Assembly: GCA_002749535.1 (NCBI GenBank)
Contig: MZZL01000137.1
Location: forward strand, 270,345-334,344
DNA length: 64,000 nucleotides
DNA from: Apophysomyces variabilis
Taxonomy: Eukaryota; Mucoromycota; Mucoromycetes; Mucorales; Mucoraceae
Direction of reading: 5' to 3'
Part shown: one piece after another, positions 22,135-36,075 of the stretch
Numbering within the stretch: the stretch's first letter is position 1
Layout of the letters: each line of letters starts with the position of its first letter
Notes under the pieces: model-generated
What the model was told of the DNA's origin: nothing
What the model saw: only the letters and a program-made list of their open reading frames with translations
Database searches by the model: none
Program-made: the position numbers and the translations under genes

Positions 22135-23301
22135 ATGTCAGAAAGTTGCTTTGCTATCCAACTACTTGAACCTATAATCTACATTGAGCCTGAATCGGAG
22201 AAATTTACCGTTATTCGTGGCACCGTAAATTTACCGGGATTAAAACCAAATATGACTCTGAAGAGCTTGTTTGTGGAATTCGAAGGGTACATGATTAAAC
22301 AGTGGAACAGATGTGAGTCTGGAAGCCTCAAAAAGCCTATTTCTTATGTAAACGTCTCTTTAGCTGTTCATTGCCTGGTCGATGGAGAGGACAAATCAAT
22401 CAAAACACTCGTCCGTCGTTGTTTGACACTCTATGAAAAGCCAGAGCGAGGATGCGTACTACAAAAAGGAAATACGTGCACCCATTTCGAGATGTTACTA
22501 CCTAGCGGTCTGCCGGAATCGGTCCATTGCTCGAGTATCAGCATCAAATATCGCATAACAGCCAAGATGCAGATAGCGGTTACAAGTTTGTGGGGGAAAT
22601 ACTCAAACACGATCTGGGAATATGCTAGTGCGTACATTCCCCTATTACGGTTACCTTGGGAATATACGTTGATTGGGGATAACCTATTCAGAATAATTGA
22701 CTCGGGAGATCAACGATCATCATGGATGATGTATCGAATCGTCAGCAGTAACCGACGGATACCACTTGGATCAGAAATAGACCTGGAATTTCGATTAGCC
22801 CCTTTCATGGAAAATCTGCATTTAGATCGAATATTGGTTCAGATAATCGAAGTACGAAGTGTTGTTCATCCAGACAGATCACGTACGCGCCGCGACTATC
22901 ACACGCTCACTGCTACTAGTGAGCATCTGTATCCAATCGGACTGAATGAAGAATGGCAAGGCTCTGCTCACTACAAAGTACCGGACAGTGGAAGCCTAGC
23001 TCATACCACGTATCCTTATCAGGAGTTTCAAGTGCATCATTCGCTAATGGTAACAGTATCCTTTTCCTACCCATCAAATTCCCATTCGTCGCCGGAAAGA
23101 ATCCATTCTTCAGTTCACTTTGAAACGGACATTGAGCTACTTCCGTCATCGATTGCAAACCAGGATACAAAAGATTTGACGCAACTTCCGGCCTATGATT
23201 ATTTAGCGAGCAAGTTTAACGAACTTACTGTGAACGCTGAAAGTTGCATATCCAATAGCCTGGAGTTGCCACAATATAAGGATCACTACGGGAAAAGTTA
23301 A
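22135..23301 (+). CDS. Arrestin-like (alpha-arrestin) protein
   Basis: An intronless 388-codon gene. The N-terminal half has the arrestin beta-sandwich pattern: IIYIEPESEKFTVIRGTVNL, then LKSLFVEFEGYMIKQW, then FEMLLPSGLPESV and SSISIKYRITAKM. The second half resembles the arrestin C domain (PLGSEIDLEFRLAPF, DRILVQIIEVRSV). The tail carries LPAYDY and LPQYKD, similar to the PY motifs by which alpha-arrestins recruit Rsp5/Nedd4 ubiquitin ligases to membrane cargo. The likely role is endocytic or sorting adaptor, perhaps for transporters, but the cargo is unknown. A few upstream ATGs are out of frame; the Met at 22135 precedes the first beta strand at the usual spacing. Confidence 0.75.
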   Translation: MSESCFAIQLLEPIIYIEPESEKFTVIRGTVNLPGLKPNMTLKSLFVEFEGYMIKQWNRCESGSLKKPISYVNVSLAVHCLVDGEDKSIKTLVRRCLTLYEKPERGCVLQKGNTCTHFEMLLPSGLPESVHCSSISIKYRITAKMQIAVTSLWGKYSNTIWEYASAYIPLLRLPWEYTLIGDNLFRIIDSGDQRSSWMMYRIVSSNRRIPLGSEIDLEFRLAPFMENLHLDRILVQIIEVRSVVHPDRSRTRRDYHTLTATSEHLYPIGLNEEWQGSAHYKVPDSGSLAHTTYPYQEFQVHHSLMVTVSFSYPSNSHSSPERIHSSVHFETDIELLPSSIANQDTKDLTQLPAYDYLASKFNELTVNAESCISNSLELPQYKDHYGKS

Positions 23302-25926
23302 AGCAGACTTTTGTTCCCTGTCCTAAAGTTAAGGATGTAAAATAACCCTAAAATAAGGCAGAACTTGTCAATTTCTCGTCTTATTCTGTAATATTCTAAA
23401 GGCTTAGTTTCAGTTAGATCATAAAGTTCTAGAGTACTCACGATGTATAGCCGAGCTGCAGCATTATTCTACGTTAACTATCTACTGTTATCTAATTATA
23501 AACATGATAATTATGTTATATAAAAAAAGACGTATCATTGAATCAATAGATAAGCTTGAACGCAAATCGTTGAAACACCGTTACTATCTTATCGTATAAT
23601 TAGCTGATTACTCTACGTTTTGTAACCTATAATTAAAGATTGTGGAATAAATGCTTACCATACCGGCCATAGGTTATACTAGTTTTAATGATTGCCGTAC
23701 TCAGAGATTGCATAGCAGTGGTTCCTTTTTATTTTCACTAAAGACATGGTTAATTCGTTAGGCAGGTATTCAAAAAGAAGAAAAAGAAACAGGGATAGAG
23801 GAATGTCAATAGCGGTTCCGATAAGTTCTGGGCGCTGTTGACCTTCGCTATAATTACATGAGAAAAATCACGTTTATTATACTGTACATACCTTTGGTCT
23901 TCATTTGGCTGCTGCTCCATATTAATGCATGTAATGGCGATCGGTGAGACGAATTTTGCGAAAAGTTGAACCCGTAACTTACATGTATTGGAGAAAACAC
24001 TGATGGGAGCTAGCCCATTTAGTTTGCAAGAGCCATTTGGCAATCCATAAGTATTACATTCCTTTAGTAGGATCTGGACCTGGTAAACCTTTATTTTCAA
24101 CAGTAAAAAGTTGCTGTTTGCTGCTTTTGTTGTCATACACCACTCCACGGAATACCGTAATCATGCAGATATAGTGCAATGCTCAAGTTAAAGACTACTC
24201 GAGCAGTCTTTGTTCGCAAGTGCACTAATACATGCGTTGTTGCTTGAATATCATTATGGAAGAAATCTTTTCGCATGTAATCCCTTAAGGACTCCATCGA
24301 AAGTGGCAATGAATAGCTTTTGTTATTCAGGACCTTCTAAAGTCTTGCTCCCACCCTTTCTGGTTGATCAGAAGGGCGATCTTGGTGGGCAACAGGAGTA
24401 CTTGACGTTAGCTCTTAATGTCCTTGCAGTACCAGAAGCGTACATTGCATGGAAATCAGTTTGGTTTACTGAAAGTTCAGCTGTTGCTATTGTTCATACA
24501 GCAAGTTTCCAATGTGTATAAGATGTTGTATAGCATTTTGGATCGTTGCGTGCACACTACGGATGGCAGATTGCAAGATAGTCATGGATAACAAAACGGA
24601 AACACTGAAGCGGCGAAGCTTCGTTACCAACGTTCACTGAAAATGAACTATAAGAGAATGGTTATTCGGACTGTGTTGTTCTTTCCGTTCCCTAAATTCT
24701 CCAAACAAAAACTAGGAGTGTATTGTCTGTGCTCTCGCGTTTCTAGTTGTAAACAGATTATGAATGTTTTCTGCCTCAATAATCTTATACTGCTTTAATA
24801 TGCTGAACTATATTGCTTGATTGACTTGTCCCAAAATTTACTAATTCAAATATCTTGTCATGGACAGCTTTCCTAAGAGACACTGAGCTTAGATTGGTAT
24901 GCAACAGGGAGCTGCTACACCTCTAAAACATCACTGTATTTACACCGCAATAATATCGTCAGATAATTGTGTCAACGAGTAAACCATTGGATATATATGA
25001 TATCTACCTTGGAATGAAGCAAAGAAGAACTTCTTTTACGTCTTAATGTTTGGTAGTCTGCTGCAAACCATAGTCTACACTTTCATGCCAGCTAACTGGT
25101 ACTGGATCTATCTTAAATCATGAGATTATCAGATATATCAGCATGTAAGTCAAGGTTTAAAGCATTATGAACCTATAGTTTTTCATTCTAGGATATAGCA
25201 TAGAACAATCTTGAAATCTAAAGTACGATCTTCTTTTTATTTTACTATTCTCTTACACTGCATTTTCTGACGCATCATGGAATAATCTATTTTTCTTATA
25301 GTAGAATTCTCATGTAGAACGTTGAATCCTGCAATGTATCTAGATATAATCTCAGAGTTGGCAAATTCTGGTATAACTTTTCCCCATAGTGCGATGTTTA
25401 GAGACTATAGTCCATCTTCATGGATTCTGCAGGATTGACGGATGGCACAATGTATTTGAACTAAACAACATTCATTATCTCATAATTTACAATAGTGTTT
25501 CGCTAATTAAAGCTGTAGCTTACCTAAACATGTAGCTGTAGATTTAATGAAGATCCAATAAACCTGGAGAGGCAGTGACAATTGCAACCAAAAGATACAG
25601 TGCAGAAAGCCAGCCTACACATTATCAGCGAAAAGGAAGGAATGGTTCGGTCTGTAACGCTGGAGCATACATTCGCATCAGCAGTTTGTCTATGCGTGCT
25701 GATTATATATGAAGCGAGCCTTACTTTCAATGTCGAATAGAAGAAAGTCTCCTCCGGAACAGTGTCCATCATGCTTCATTCATTGACCAAAGCAAAAAGC
25801 CGGCCTTGAGTGGGAATATGTCTTATTGAACATACCGAGTGCCCTCAAATTCAGCACAAGGTGAGCTGCGATTCAAAAACCTACAACATAAATTTGGTCT
25901 TTTGCTAACCATCTTCCAAAGGCTCA
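23302..25926. other. Gene-poor AT-rich interval
   Basis: About 2.6 kb with no supportable gene. The longest frames (minus 23750-24148, plus 24210-24521, minus 25524-25772) have no recognisable motifs, overlap each other's shadows and lack splice-consistent extensions. An A/T-rich stretch lies at 23500-23640. Old coding or repeat debris is possible but I cannot name any. Confidence 0.45.
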
Positions 25927-26558
25927 ATGCTGGACCAGACATCAAAAACTGAGAATGACATGGAAGGTAATGGCATACCCCTCGCAGTTTGACATCATAT
26001 AACGTACGTCATAGTCACAGAGAACGGCACTATTGAAAGTGATATTGTAGAAGACTTTGCAAGACAACTTGATCAACGTTTGCATCTTGGTGATCAACTC
26101 TGCTATTTATTAATGAAGGATCTCATAGTGTGCATAAACAACTCTGTTATTGCGTCAGAGGAAAACAGCGCTAGCGATGACGATCTAGGAGAGATTCCGT
26201 TTGGTTATGAGCCGTTGCCCCAAGATGAAGAAGAGCTCGGGTCAGAGCATTCAGGCGAAGCAGACGTGGATCATCCAGAATTATCTCTCGCTCCGGTGGC
26301 AGTGTCACTGGACGAGTCAGAGATCATACCAGAAGGTGATGCATTTAATAAGTACATATAATTGCTGATAGGAGTGCCATAGAAACCTCCGAGCTTATTA
26401 AGTCTATAATGAGCAATATCAAACTGTCACCTAGCTCCATCCCTGGTTGGTAATTTCGATTGCATTTCTTAAACTGACCGAAAACTTTAGAATGGGCCAA
26501 TAAAATCCCAGAAGCGCTATGGATCCCGCAAGTGACTAAACCCAAGACAGAAGACTAG
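25927..26558 (+). CDS. MEA1: MEA1-like (male-enhanced antigen 1) protein
   Basis: Four exons (25927-25966, 26015-26335, 26383-26445, 26491-26558) give 163 residues. The conserved parts are FGYEPLPQDEEELG in the middle, matching the MEA1 GYQPL-Q-D segment, and the C-terminal ELIKSIMSNIKLSPSSIPEW then ANKIPEALW. The C-terminal part aligns with the animal MEA1 ending (VKRTM, then PAWAREISDAQW). The rest is acidic and probably disordered, as in the family. The cellular role of MEA1 is poorly known. The third donor would be GTTGGT, slightly unusual, and the second intron is only 47 nt, so boundaries may be off by a few bases. Family membership rests on short motifs. Confidence 0.6.
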
Positions 26559-28479
26559 CTACATAGATCCCTTTCGTACACCAACCGCATGAAGAAAAGG
26601 AGACAGACCCAACTACAGGCATAACTGAAAATCGATCCATTTGATACGAACCGGCTTTTTATAAATATACATTTGGTGGTCTTTCTTGGACATGCCAAGC
26701 TTACCTGTTTCAGCAGATCACTAAAGCGAACCGATACGCATAGACTGATCGTGTTACGGGATTGCTGACGTTGGAACCAGCATAGCCAGGTGGAAACTTG
26801 CTCCATGTTAACCGGGATTTGCCTAGTGTGAGCCTGAGCTCAGATCTTCCTTGTCAACTTGCCATAGTAACAATATCCTCACAGATTTCTATGTTCGGAA
26901 TCGCGAATGTTGTCTTTTCTTACTGGCTGTTAAGAAAGTGGAAACAACAAACTATATTCTCATCACGACAAATTGTAAGACAATACGTCAGGGTCTGATC
27001 CATCCACTGTTACATTGTTATTACGCGGACAGAAAAAAAGTGTATTCGCATGTTTGAGTAATGTGCCACAAGATGTAAGAGCACATGTGGTTCAGTAACT
27101 GGATAGGACCCGAGGCTGTTGTCAAATCTCACTGCGTGACTTTGCGCAAGGGATGCTTAAAAATTAAGAGTAGCTTGACCAAGAATATACCCGAGTTACG
27201 ACTCAATGATCGATCCATCAAGCTGCAGGCGGATCCAAACTTTTTCTTTGAGGGCGGCCACTTTCCTGCTAGCTTGATACACAAGCATACAGTGCTCCAA
27301 GTAACAATATACCCCTCTTTTCTTTTTGCATTGTTCAATGATAATCGGACGGTTTTACACCATTATCGCAAGTCCAACCAAGTTTAGTGGACCTGATTGA
27401 CGAAACGACTAGTCCACGCACGTTGTTAACCTTATGTGAAATCTAGCATTTTCACTACCGCATTAGTGTGCTTTTTTTAACCGAAGGACATATATACACG
27501 GAGATAGTAGAGAAATTTGTTGGATATATAGCCATGTTTAACTGGCGACGGTCTCCTGTCGCAAGTTTCCTTGTCTTGAGGCGTTCCGCAATGCTTGATT
27601 TGGGCTCCGCTACAACGGTTCGTGCATTAACCATGCAGCGCCAAGCGTAGAATGTGCGACGGTAGCATATAAAGGGCTAAGCAATTTACGCAATATTAAA
27701 CAAAAAATGCTCTTTCTAGATTATTATAGGGACCAACAAATTGACTTAAACATGTTGGTAAGACCTTGCCCGTTCTATCTGCAATCCGTACTCCGTTTCT
27801 GTTTTAATGACTCAGCTCCGCCTCATACATGATAACCAGTGTCTAGAAAGATTGTAGGTTGGCGATTGATAGAGTTTCCTTCCTCACTTTTTCCATACAG
27901 ACTAGGAAACTAACTTGTTCTTGCCCTTAAGCAACATGGCTTGCCTTTTTTTTTTTTTTGTGGTTTGCATGGTGGGAGGCAAACATGGGAATAGCCGCAT
28001 TGAAAAATAAAGGGACAATTTTTCAAGCAAAACAAGTCAAGCTTCTCAATGCAAAACTAAGCAGATCATATTCCTTCTTCAAGTGATTTGATCTAGGACA
28101 CGTGCATTACCATTACGCCAGCAGCTGAGTGACTGTCTCAAGGAGGCTATCGGGTTTTGATTGGTTTAAAAGTCATTGCACGTAATGAGGGAATTGGAGC
28201 ACTCGCAGCTTCTCACAGCTCACACATAACACTTCCCACTCAACTCAACTCAACCGAGTCAGACAGACCAAAGCTTAAAGGTAAGTGGGCCATACCCAAC
28301 TATGACCCAGCAAAAAAAAATTGCCCTCTCTTTCTTGGTCCAACGCTGCTCTTGTCTACCCTCACCGTCTCCCATCCTCTTCTGCTGCTCATCACCGTCC
28401 TCATCTTACCTTAACCCATACTTTAACCCTTCAAAAAACGCGCAATAATTCATGCTATATTTTCCACACTAGCTACAGC
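26559..28479. other. Gene-poor interval upstream of the NHP6-like gene
   Basis: No complete gene seen. A stretch near 26900-26990 translates as LFLLAVKKVETTNYILIT, which resembles the core of Tubby domains, but the rest of that domain is not found, so it may be a relic or coincidence. A plus frame at 27085-27387 has no recognisable motif. A 15-base poly-T lies near 27945-27960. The last 250 bp (CT-rich, 28230-28470) are the likely promoter and 5' UTR of the next gene. Confidence 0.35.
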
Positions 28480-28980
28480 ATGCCTAAAGAATCCAGTAAA
28501 GTGACAAAAACCGCTGCAAAGGGTGGTGACAGCAAGAAGTCTCGTCCCAAGAAGGAATCCGGTGGTCCTAAGCGTGGATTATCTGCATACATGTTCTTTT
28601 CTCAGGAGAAGAGACAAGAAGTCAAAGATGAAAATCCAGATGCTACCTTTGGTAAGCAAGCGGGGGACGGCAACATCCTACATGCAACGTAACTAAACTG
28701 TGCACTCAGGTCAAATTGGCAAAATTCTTGGCGAGAAGTGGAAGGGTATGACTGACGAACAAAAGAAGGTAATTAAAAAGAAATATTTGTCCCAATATGC
28801 ATAGCATAACTTGTCTCTTTTCTCTTTTCCCCCCTTTTAGCCTTATGTTGAGAAAGCCGAAGCTGATAAGAAGCGTTACGAAGATGAAAAGGCTGCTGTA
28901 AGTCAGATATCGATTATGCCTGCAATGAAAGAGCCGTAGATTCACACGATATGTTATTCTAGGCCAGCAAATCAGACTAG
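28480..28980 (+). CDS. NHP6: NHP6-like single HMG-box chromatin protein
   Basis: Four exons (28480-28651, 28710-28768, 28841-28897, 28963-28980) encode 101 residues. A basic tail (MPKESSKVTKTAAKGG, then KKSRPKKES) precedes one HMG box: GPKRGLSAYMFFSQEKRQEV, then GQIGKILGEKWKGMTDEQKK, then PYVEKAEADKKRYEDEKAA. Size, a single box with a basic N-terminal arm, and lack of an acidic tail match yeast Nhp6. Nhp6 bends DNA non-specifically in the nucleus and assists FACT, transcription initiation and Pol III. All joins keep frame and use standard GT-AG sites. A pyrimidine-rich leader upstream suits a strongly expressed gene. Confidence 0.95.
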
Positions 28981-29033
28981 TGAAACTGTGGTCCATCACC
29001 AACTTTCTATTTGCACATGAAATAAAATTTACG

Positions 29034-31287
<2,254 letters not shown>

Positions 31288-32570
31288 GGTATGTGCTCAA
31301 TACCAAAAGATCTGCCAGCCAGCTGAGATTAACTTGCATCAAAGATGTGACTTTTCCGATGATGGCCAAACCATTATCCAACAAAGTCCGATTTTCTACC
31401 GACGCTCTGCCTGCTGTCTGCATCTATACCAAAGCCTGCTAGCTGATCTTTGCCCTGTTTCCAGTCTTCATTACATTAGTAGGACCTGACCCCTGTTATA
31501 CAGGTATACTGATTAGACAAAGCACGCTTTTGAAGCTGTGCATGTTTAATCAAAATCACTTCGTGCCCGGGTTGCATAAAGCGGGTCCCTTGTTACTCGG
31601 ATAGATCGAGTTCGTAGAGAAAAGGCGAGATATCCGGCCTTTCAAACCATGTCATTTAAACAAAATTCTCCTCGTAATCCAAAACTCATCTGTCATTTTA
31701 AAGCAACTGGGAAAGAACTATGAGCCATCCTGTTTGTGGAAGAAAAGCTTAGGTAGGGCAACCTCTTAGAATGCAACGGTCGCTCTATGTAAAACATCAG
31801 TAAAACAATGTCATTGCTGCAACTAATTAATCCTAAGAAATAAAGAGGCATCAAAAGAAGACCGATAATCTAGAAAATGGGAAAAACACATGGAGACATA
31901 AGAATCTAAGCAAGACTGTACAGCTTGTGGGAAAGGGGACCCCAGATATGCAAATACAAAAGAAAACGAGCGTTTGACGTCCAACTACCCCTCCTATAAT
32001 GTAAACTTCTTGACCTTGATCTCACGTTAAAAGAAGCGAGCGAAGGACAAAGCAGCCAACATATAACACAGGATCTATTCCTCCAGTTTACTCTTTCGTC
32101 CCAATTAAAGACATTTTTATTAGTCGATTGAAAAATGCCAAGGTTGGACCAGTTGGGAGGAAGGAGGTCCTATATACCGGCAAAATGTTTTTGTGCGAAA
32201 ATTTTGGAAAATACAGGTATTTTTGTATTGTTGCAAAAAGGAACAACGAAACACGCCATGCAGAGAAACTGTTTGAAATTGCAGGAATACATTACAGTTA
32301 CAGAAATCATTTGGCATAAAACCAGGTTAATTGAGGAGAAAAAAAAGTTGATCTTGTGTCTATATATTCCTACGTTGTGGAAACCACTTATAGGTTCCGC
32401 ATGTTGGTAATCCACTAAGGCGTTAGCTTAGAAATCCATAACGGCTTGTGTTCCCATCCAATGCGGCCTTTTAATTATGCACATCACCACTTGTTCTTGC
32501 AGTTGGCGGGGAAAAAAAAGTTGAAGGTCCGGAATAAATAGGTAAGGTATAGGAACGGTATAAAATGTTA
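31288..32570. other. Intergenic between MTHFR start and polyQ gene end
   Basis: About 1.3 kb; both flanking genes are on the minus strand. It holds the MTHFR promoter (next to 31287) and the 3' flank of the polyQ gene. A 90-codon plus frame at 32135-32410 has shadows in other frames and no motif. Nothing else seen. Confidence 0.4.
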
Positions 32571-33794
32571 TCATTGTCGAGAGGATTTGTTTGCTATGCT
32601 CTCTTTAGATCTTTCCACATGACTGTAAGCAGAAGCAAATGGACGTGCACGGCGCGTTACGGCTACTCGAACTGAAGTGGGTGGTCGCCGACTAGGGAAC
32701 AGCTTACAAGGATCCTTCAGATCGAGCAATAAAACACCGGTTGGTGACATACTTGCTCCCTGGTCTTGGTTTATGTTCTCTTCGAGTTCATTTTTGCTTT
32801 CCTCCTGTTGCTGTTGCTGTTGCTGTTGCTGCTGTTGTTGTTTTTGTTGTTGTTGTTCTTCTTGTTCTTTCTTTGTTTGTTGACTAGGTGTTGACCTACG
32901 AATCTTTGCCCTGAGTGCTTCCATGACGGTATCGTGGTCAAGTGGTTTATCTTGTGTTCCTGAAATCTCACTCCCTGTCTGTGGCAATGGGTGCGCTTGA
33001 GATGGAGCTGACCTATTTTTCTTTGATGATTTTCCATTCATTCCTGGTCGCCGCTGCGAGCGTGTTCGTGAGAGTGCGCGCTTGCATGCTCGCTCCCTCG
33101 GGGCTGACGGGGGCGAGGGAGGTGGTGGGATCTTTTCTTGACGATTCTCGGCTGGCTCTGGTGAACTAGCAGCGGAGATGGATAAATCGGCGAACGGTAC
33201 TTCAAACGAAGTGTAAGGCGATGAAGGTTGCAAGAGTGTAGAGGAAGGTGAAGGTGGAGTATTCAGCTGAGGATCAAACGCGGATACAGCCGGCGGCATG
33301 GACAGCCAATCTGGTACAACTTCATTTGAAACGCCAAGTGATCCTGTGATCAAGCCCAATGATGTTAGAACAATCTAGTATTCTAGGCCAAAGAAGGTTT
33401 TGCTTTTTCCTTTACCAAATGATTCGCTTATAAGGTCCTCCAGGGTGGAAGGTGGGACGCTGGTGCGGCGATGGTTTTCCATTCCCATCTCCAGATACTT
33501 GGCTTCTAGCCTTGCCTCCTCAGCCTTGCGGACTTCCTCTGCTGTTCTTCTCTGGGAAAACAATGTCAAACTTCTCTGTAATTGATCAAACAAAGATGAA
33601 CTCACCTTGTCTTCTTCAGATTTGGCAATAAGGATATGCTTCAACAATTCGGTGTCATGCTTATATAATTCGAGGATTTCTGATACGGTGATTTCAGCTA
33701 AGCCCGTTCGGGGCTTATTCTGAAGGAAGCTTGAGTCATTCAACGTCGTTTTGCTGGAGTCTGAAGTCCACATACTCGAAGTTATGGATAACAT
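32571..33794 (-). CDS. Polyglutamine-rich disordered protein with conserved N-terminal helix region
   Basis: Three exons (33606-33794, 33416-33551, 32571-33343) join in frame to 365 residues. The N-terminal part (LAEITVSEILELYKHDTELL, then KHILIAKSEEDK, then RRTAEEVRKAEEARLEAKYL) is helical and charged and looks conserved. The rest is low complexity: Pro/Ser-rich, basic, then a glutamine run encoded by CAG/CAA near 32803-32870, and a basic C-terminus. This suggests a nuclear regulatory or scaffold protein, but I do not recognise it. The first intron has a standard donor; the second starts GTAAAG and has a CTAAC branch-like word. An upstream in-frame Met at 33884 exists. The Met at 33794 gives a tighter protein and leaves room for a promoter. 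Confidence 0.7.
32803..32870. repeat. CAG/CAA trinucleotide tract encoding polyglutamine
   Basis: On the plus strand a run of TTGCTG/TTGTTG units lies within the last exon of the polyQ gene; read on the minus strand it encodes about 20 Gln with one or two Lys. Interruptions (CAA mixed with CAG) are frequent, which usually makes such tracts more stable. Confidence 0.85.
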
Positions 33795-33947
33795 AGTATT
33801 ACTCGAAAGAGCATGATCGAAAGAAAAAAAGAAAAGAAAGCCCCCTCTTAATCCTTCCCCCTTCCCCGAACAAAAGGAAGCCACACCGTGACAGCTTTAT
33901 CTTGATGGACTCTCTCTGCATTCAACCCTCACTTCTCTCCAACTACC
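33795..33947. promoter_or_regulatory. Shared divergent promoter, polyQ gene / MCMBP
   Basis: Only 153 bp separate the two start codons, so both genes must be driven from here or from overlapping leaders. The segment contains purine-rich GAAAGAAAAAAAGAAAAGAA and pyrimidine-rich CTCTCTCTGC runs and no obvious TATA box. This is inferred from position. Confidence 0.5.
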
Positions 33948-36075
33948 ATGTCCCTCGCTCAAGTCATTAAGGACCCTTTCCAACGGATCTCCGAGCTATT
34001 TGGTACTGCTTGTACTTAAACTCACGTAGTCTGACCCTTTTTGGCCAGAAACATATATTCAAGATCAAAGTGTTTCCCCTTCTGACTTTGATCCTTCACG
34101 CCATTTCTCAGAACTATTTGCAGATCCACACGAAAGAAACCAGGTATATACTTATATATATCGGTCCGAAATAAATAGGGATTAAAGTTGAAATGCTGTT
34201 AAAGATTCCTGCCATCAATGACGTCCCTATCCATCAGATTCCTAAGAAATCACTCGTACGCTTTCGATGCATGATTCAGGACACCGGTTTAGGACAGGAA
34301 ATTTTTATAACAGCGTACCGTAACAAAGATGCTGAGACGGGACAATCAAAAATAGTTTGTCATCGGTTTATAGACGATCCCATTGATGTAGAGGTAAATT
34401 TTGAGGATGAGGGTTGAATCGGAGGAAATTTCATGGTTCTTGAACCACTTGTTTCTATCAGGACGATCCGCTAAGTGGAGACCATTACTTGGGTGAAAGA
34501 ACTGCCATGTATTGCGTATCACCGCCTGGTGAGACAGATTGGATAAAAAGTCAAGATCGCGCATTTGGTATCCTAAACTTTAACCAATGTAATACAAGTC
34601 TAACCCAGTTACTATGAATAGATTTGCAAGAAGCTGTTGGTCGTCTGAATCTTGACGAGAATGCCGAGAATACGGCAGCTGTTTACGAAAAATATCCACT
34701 TCCAAACTGTGAGCATGCAGCAGCTATCGTTAAATTTTACGATTCGCCTGAACCCGTCAAAGTCGGTCAACTTGTGGAAGTAATCGGTATCATCGGCCAC
34801 GGCTTCAATGAACCTGATGTCACGGATGTATTTAACTCGCATATGGAAGTATTCACGAAGATTCCTGTTCTACATGCCATCACCTACAGACCGTTGCAAC
34901 CATTTTCTTTTGCTTCCGAATGTGCATCCGATATACTCGATCAAAGCCGAGATATACGTCTAGCATTGATTGATTATATATCCAACGCATTCGCAGGCGA
35001 CAAGCTAACTTCAGAATTTGTTCTTTTACAGCTTATCTCGCGAGTGTATGTATGAAATTTCATGTAATGTCTTTCTAAAGTATCGTGTAGAAGCAGCAAT
35101 ACTGGTGGAATGAAGATCGGTCAATTCACACTCAATATCACCAATTTCCCCCCTTCCTCAGCCCCAGTCAAAACCAAGAACGTGAGTTTGGACCTGACTA
35201 ATCCAGTCAGTAAACGCGTGATGTCTACACTTCAAAGCCTGGTTCCACACTGCGTTCAGCTTCCTTTGAGTTTAGAAGTCCTCAACAAGATGGCCTTCTC
35301 TCCTAAGAGTGTCAATGAAAATTTACATGCTGGGTTGCTCCAGTTAGTTAATGGCACTACCCTACTTATTGATGAAACCGTCCTCACAGAGGGTACACTT
35401 GGGGATACAGGTAAAAGAGTAAGTATTTATGCTCATTTGTATCTGATAGATTGACTGTAGGTGTGAGGAACATACAAGCCCTGGCGAACCTTATACAGCG
35501 CCAGAATGTTACCTACGTCTTTCCATACAGTCAGTACGATATAGACACCGATATCGGTGTGTTGACGCTTTCTTCGAAGAAATCAATTTTACCTGTAAGC
35601 TCCTGACCCGGGTCTACGTAAAAAAACTTATATCTGGCAGAATAACTGTACGATTCATCTGGAACCAAGCTTTGATCCTGAAAGTGCGGAGGCACAGGAT
35701 CAGGCACAGGTTTCAAAGGAGACACTGGATCTTTTCAGAAAATACTTAGGATTAGCGAGGTGCTCTGAATATGAGATTCCAGAGGATGTTTCAAAGGTAA
35801 ACAAAAGAAAGAAAGCCGTTGATGAAAGTTCGGGTTGAATAACACGATCAACAAAGTACATACAAGAAAGCTACGTCAATGAAAGAAAGACCGCATCCAA
35901 CGAAGGGAAGGCTTTAACTTCGCAGGAAGACTTGATGCTTCGCATGGATTTGGGCAGGCTGATCTCTTTGTCCTTTGGCGAAAAGAGTTTAACAAAGGAG
36001 ACGTACGATTACGCAACAAGCTTAGACAAGCGACGAAGGGGCAGAGTGGGCACTACTCGAAATCAGGTTGCCTAA
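33948..36075 (+). CDS. MCMBP: MCM complex-binding protein (MCMBP/Mcb1)
   Basis: A multi-exon gene starting MSLAQVIKDPFQRISELF. Family segments in order: IPAINDVPIHQIPKKSLVRF followed by RCMIQD, YCVSPPGETDWIKS, FYDSPEPVKVGQLVEVIGI, GMKIGQFTLNI, LVPHCVQLPLSLEVLN, HAGLLQLVNGTTLLIDETVL, and NCTIHLEPSFDP, ending TRRNQVA-like. MCMBP binds MCM3-7 in place of MCM2 and promotes unloading or assembly of MCM complexes in the nucleus. The ATG at 34193 is not a start: intron 34144-34204 ends just before IPAIND, which keeps the family sequence continuous. Later introns near 34393-34461 and 34567-34619 are also clear. No damage seen. Confidence 0.92.

Noticed and set aside
32677..32883. Cysteine-run open frame on the plus strand
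   Set aside because: It is the antisense of the polyglutamine tract (CAG/CAA read as TGC/TGT/TGTT units).
34193..34417. A start codon for a separate gene inside MCMBP
   Set aside because: This ATG is inside intron 34144-34204; splicing to 34205 keeps the MCMBP sequence continuous.
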